This document shows positions 21,456-22,326 of a stretch of DNA of 22,326 bases, one piece after another. The notes under the pieces are model-generated. The model was given only the letters and a program-made list of their open reading frames with translations, was not told the origin of the DNA and ran no database searches. The position numbers and the translations under genes were made by a program. Within the stretch, counting starts at the first letter, position 1; each line of letters opens with the position of its first letter. Source of the DNA: JBBSHJ01 sp038253135 (GTDB taxonomy: Bacteria; Actinomycetota; Actinomycetes; Mycobacteriales; QHCD01); assembly GCA_038253135.1 (NCBI GenBank), contig JBBSHJ010000052.1:1-22326 (forward strand). The letters run 5' to 3'.

Positions 21456-22326
21456 TACTTCTTGCCCGCCGACGTCGGCTCCGTGGTCGACAGCGCGGCG
21501 ATGAAGGCTTCCTGCGGGACCTCGACCCGGCCGACCATCTTCATCCGCTTCTTGCCTTCCTTCTGCTTCTCCAGAAGTTTGCGCTTGCGGGTGATGTCCC
21601 CGCCGTAACATTTCGCCAGCACGTCCTTGCGCATCGCCCGGATGGTCTCCCGGGCAATGATGCGCGCACCCGCGGCAGCCTGAATCGGCACTTCGTACTG
21701 CTGTCGCGGGATCAGCTCGCGCAGCTTCGCGGTCATCGCGACGCCGTACGCATAGGCCTTGTCCTTGTGCACGATCGCGGAGAACGCGTCGACGGCCTCG
21801 CCCTGCAGCAGGATATCGACCTTCACAAGGTCGGCCTCCTGCTCCCCCGCGGGCTCATAGTCGAGCGACGCATATCCTCGCGTGCGCGATTTCAATGCGT
21901 CGAAGAAATCGAAGATGATCTCTCCGAGCGGCAAGGTGTAGCGCAGCTCGACCCTGGACTCGGAGAGGTAATCCATCCCGTCCAGCGAGCCCCGCCGGGA
22001 CTGGCACAGCTCCATGATCGCGCCGACGTAATCACTCGGTGCGATCAGCATGGCCTTCACGACAGGCTCGTAGGTCGCGGTGATCTTGGCGTCGGGCCAG
22101 TCGCTGGGATTGGTCACGATGAGCTCAGCGCCGTCTTCGGTGACGACCCGATAGACGACGTTGGGTGCGGTCGAGATCAGCGAGAGATCGAATTCCCGCT
22201 CCAGCCGCTCGCGCACGATCTCCATGTGCAGCAGCCCCAGGAAGCCGCACCGGAAACCGAAGCCCAGGGCGGTCGACGTCTCGGGCTCGTAATGCAGCGC
22301 CGCGTCGTTGAGCCGCAGCCGGTCGA
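21455..22326 (-). CDS. lepA: Elongation factor 4 (LepA), C-terminal part, 5' end beyond the window
   Basis: LepA/EF4 is a ribosome-associated translational GTPase implicated in back-translocation and 30S biogenesis. The window holds about 289 of the usual 600-620 residues. Visible are domain IV-like sequence (GFRCGFLGLLHMEIVRERLE), the EF-G V-like domain (PLGEIIFDFFDALKSRTRGY, then ASLDYEP) and the LepA-specific C-terminal domain (RKDVLAKCYGGDITRKRKLL, then EKQKEGKKRMKMVG and VPQEAFIAAL). The G domain lies outside. The stop TAG at 21455-21457 overlaps the HAD gene's GTG by one base. In actinobacteria lepA is normally close to hemW and hrcA on the same strand, and that direction is kept here despite the intervening block. 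Confidence 0.97.
   Translation of the reverse strand, partial: DRLRLNDAALHYEPETSTALGFGFRCGFLGLLHMEIVRERLEREFDLSLISTAPNVVYRVVTEDGAELIVTNPSDWPDAKITATYEPVVKAMLIAPSDYVGAIMELCQSRRGSLDGMDYLSESRVELRYTLPLGEIIFDFFDALKSRTRGYASLDYEPAGEQEADLVKVDILLQGEAVDAFSAIVHKDKAYAYGVAMTAKLRELIPRQQYEVPIQAAAGARIIARETIRAMRKDVLAKCYGGDITRKRKLLEKQKEGKKRMKMVGRVEVPQEAFIAALSTTEPTSAGKK

Overview
The window is high-GC DNA with frequent GTG starts and strong GC bias at third codon positions. Its housekeeping genes match actinobacterial orthologues. The order lepA ... hemW, hrcA, dnaJ, rsmE on one strand is the arrangement I know from actinobacteria such as Mycobacterium and Streptomyces. I infer a soil- or plant-litter-type actinomycete and cannot name the genus from sequence alone.

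Layout. (1) 1-177: the last 58 codons of an unrecognised plus-strand gene. (2) 198-4543, minus strand: hemW, then hrcA-dnaJ-rsmE. A degenerate CIRCE operator and a TAGACT -10 box sit in front of hrcA, so the heat-shock repressor probably controls its own operon. Two tandem 38-bp copies in front of hemW each encode a 13-residue peptide, and the copies are chained to hemW by GTGA stop/start overlaps. (3) 4667-6561, plus strand: a crotonase-family enzyme translationally coupled to an APH-fold kinase. (4) 6684-8025: a decayed ECF sigma-factor region, a frameshifted gene behind it, and a convergent membrane-anchored hypothetical. (5) 8250-10942, plus strand: a cytosolic S41-family peptidase-like protein and a GH51 alpha-L-arabinofuranosidase. 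(6) 10959-14194, minus strand: a complete sugar ABC importer (Tat lipoprotein binding protein and two permeases) without an ATPase gene. (7) 14292-18337, plus strand: an enolase-superfamily sugar-acid dehydratase candidate, a mannitol dehydrogenase-family oxidoreductase and a GT4 glycosyltransferase. (8) 18342-18788, minus strand: a membrane-tethered guanyl-specific ribonuclease. (9) 18813-20821, plus strand: an MDR oxidoreductase and a Gfo/Idh/MocA oxidoreductase. (10) 20927-22326, minus strand: a broken HAD phosphatase gene and the 3' part of lepA.

Functionally, the middle looks like a carbohydrate-use island. The importer, GH51 enzyme, dehydratase, polyol/uronate dehydrogenase and Gfo/Idh/MocA enzyme fit uptake and oxidation of plant-derived sugars. 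A 17-bp palindrome lies between the divergent importer and dehydratase genes and is a good operator candidate, but no regulator gene is in the window. The whole accessory block sits between lepA and hemW.

I did not find an unmistakable new system. The most unusual structure is the duplicated, GTGA-chained mini-ORF leader of hemW. Two genes carry internal deletions with frame changes, which points to ongoing gene decay or to assembly errors.
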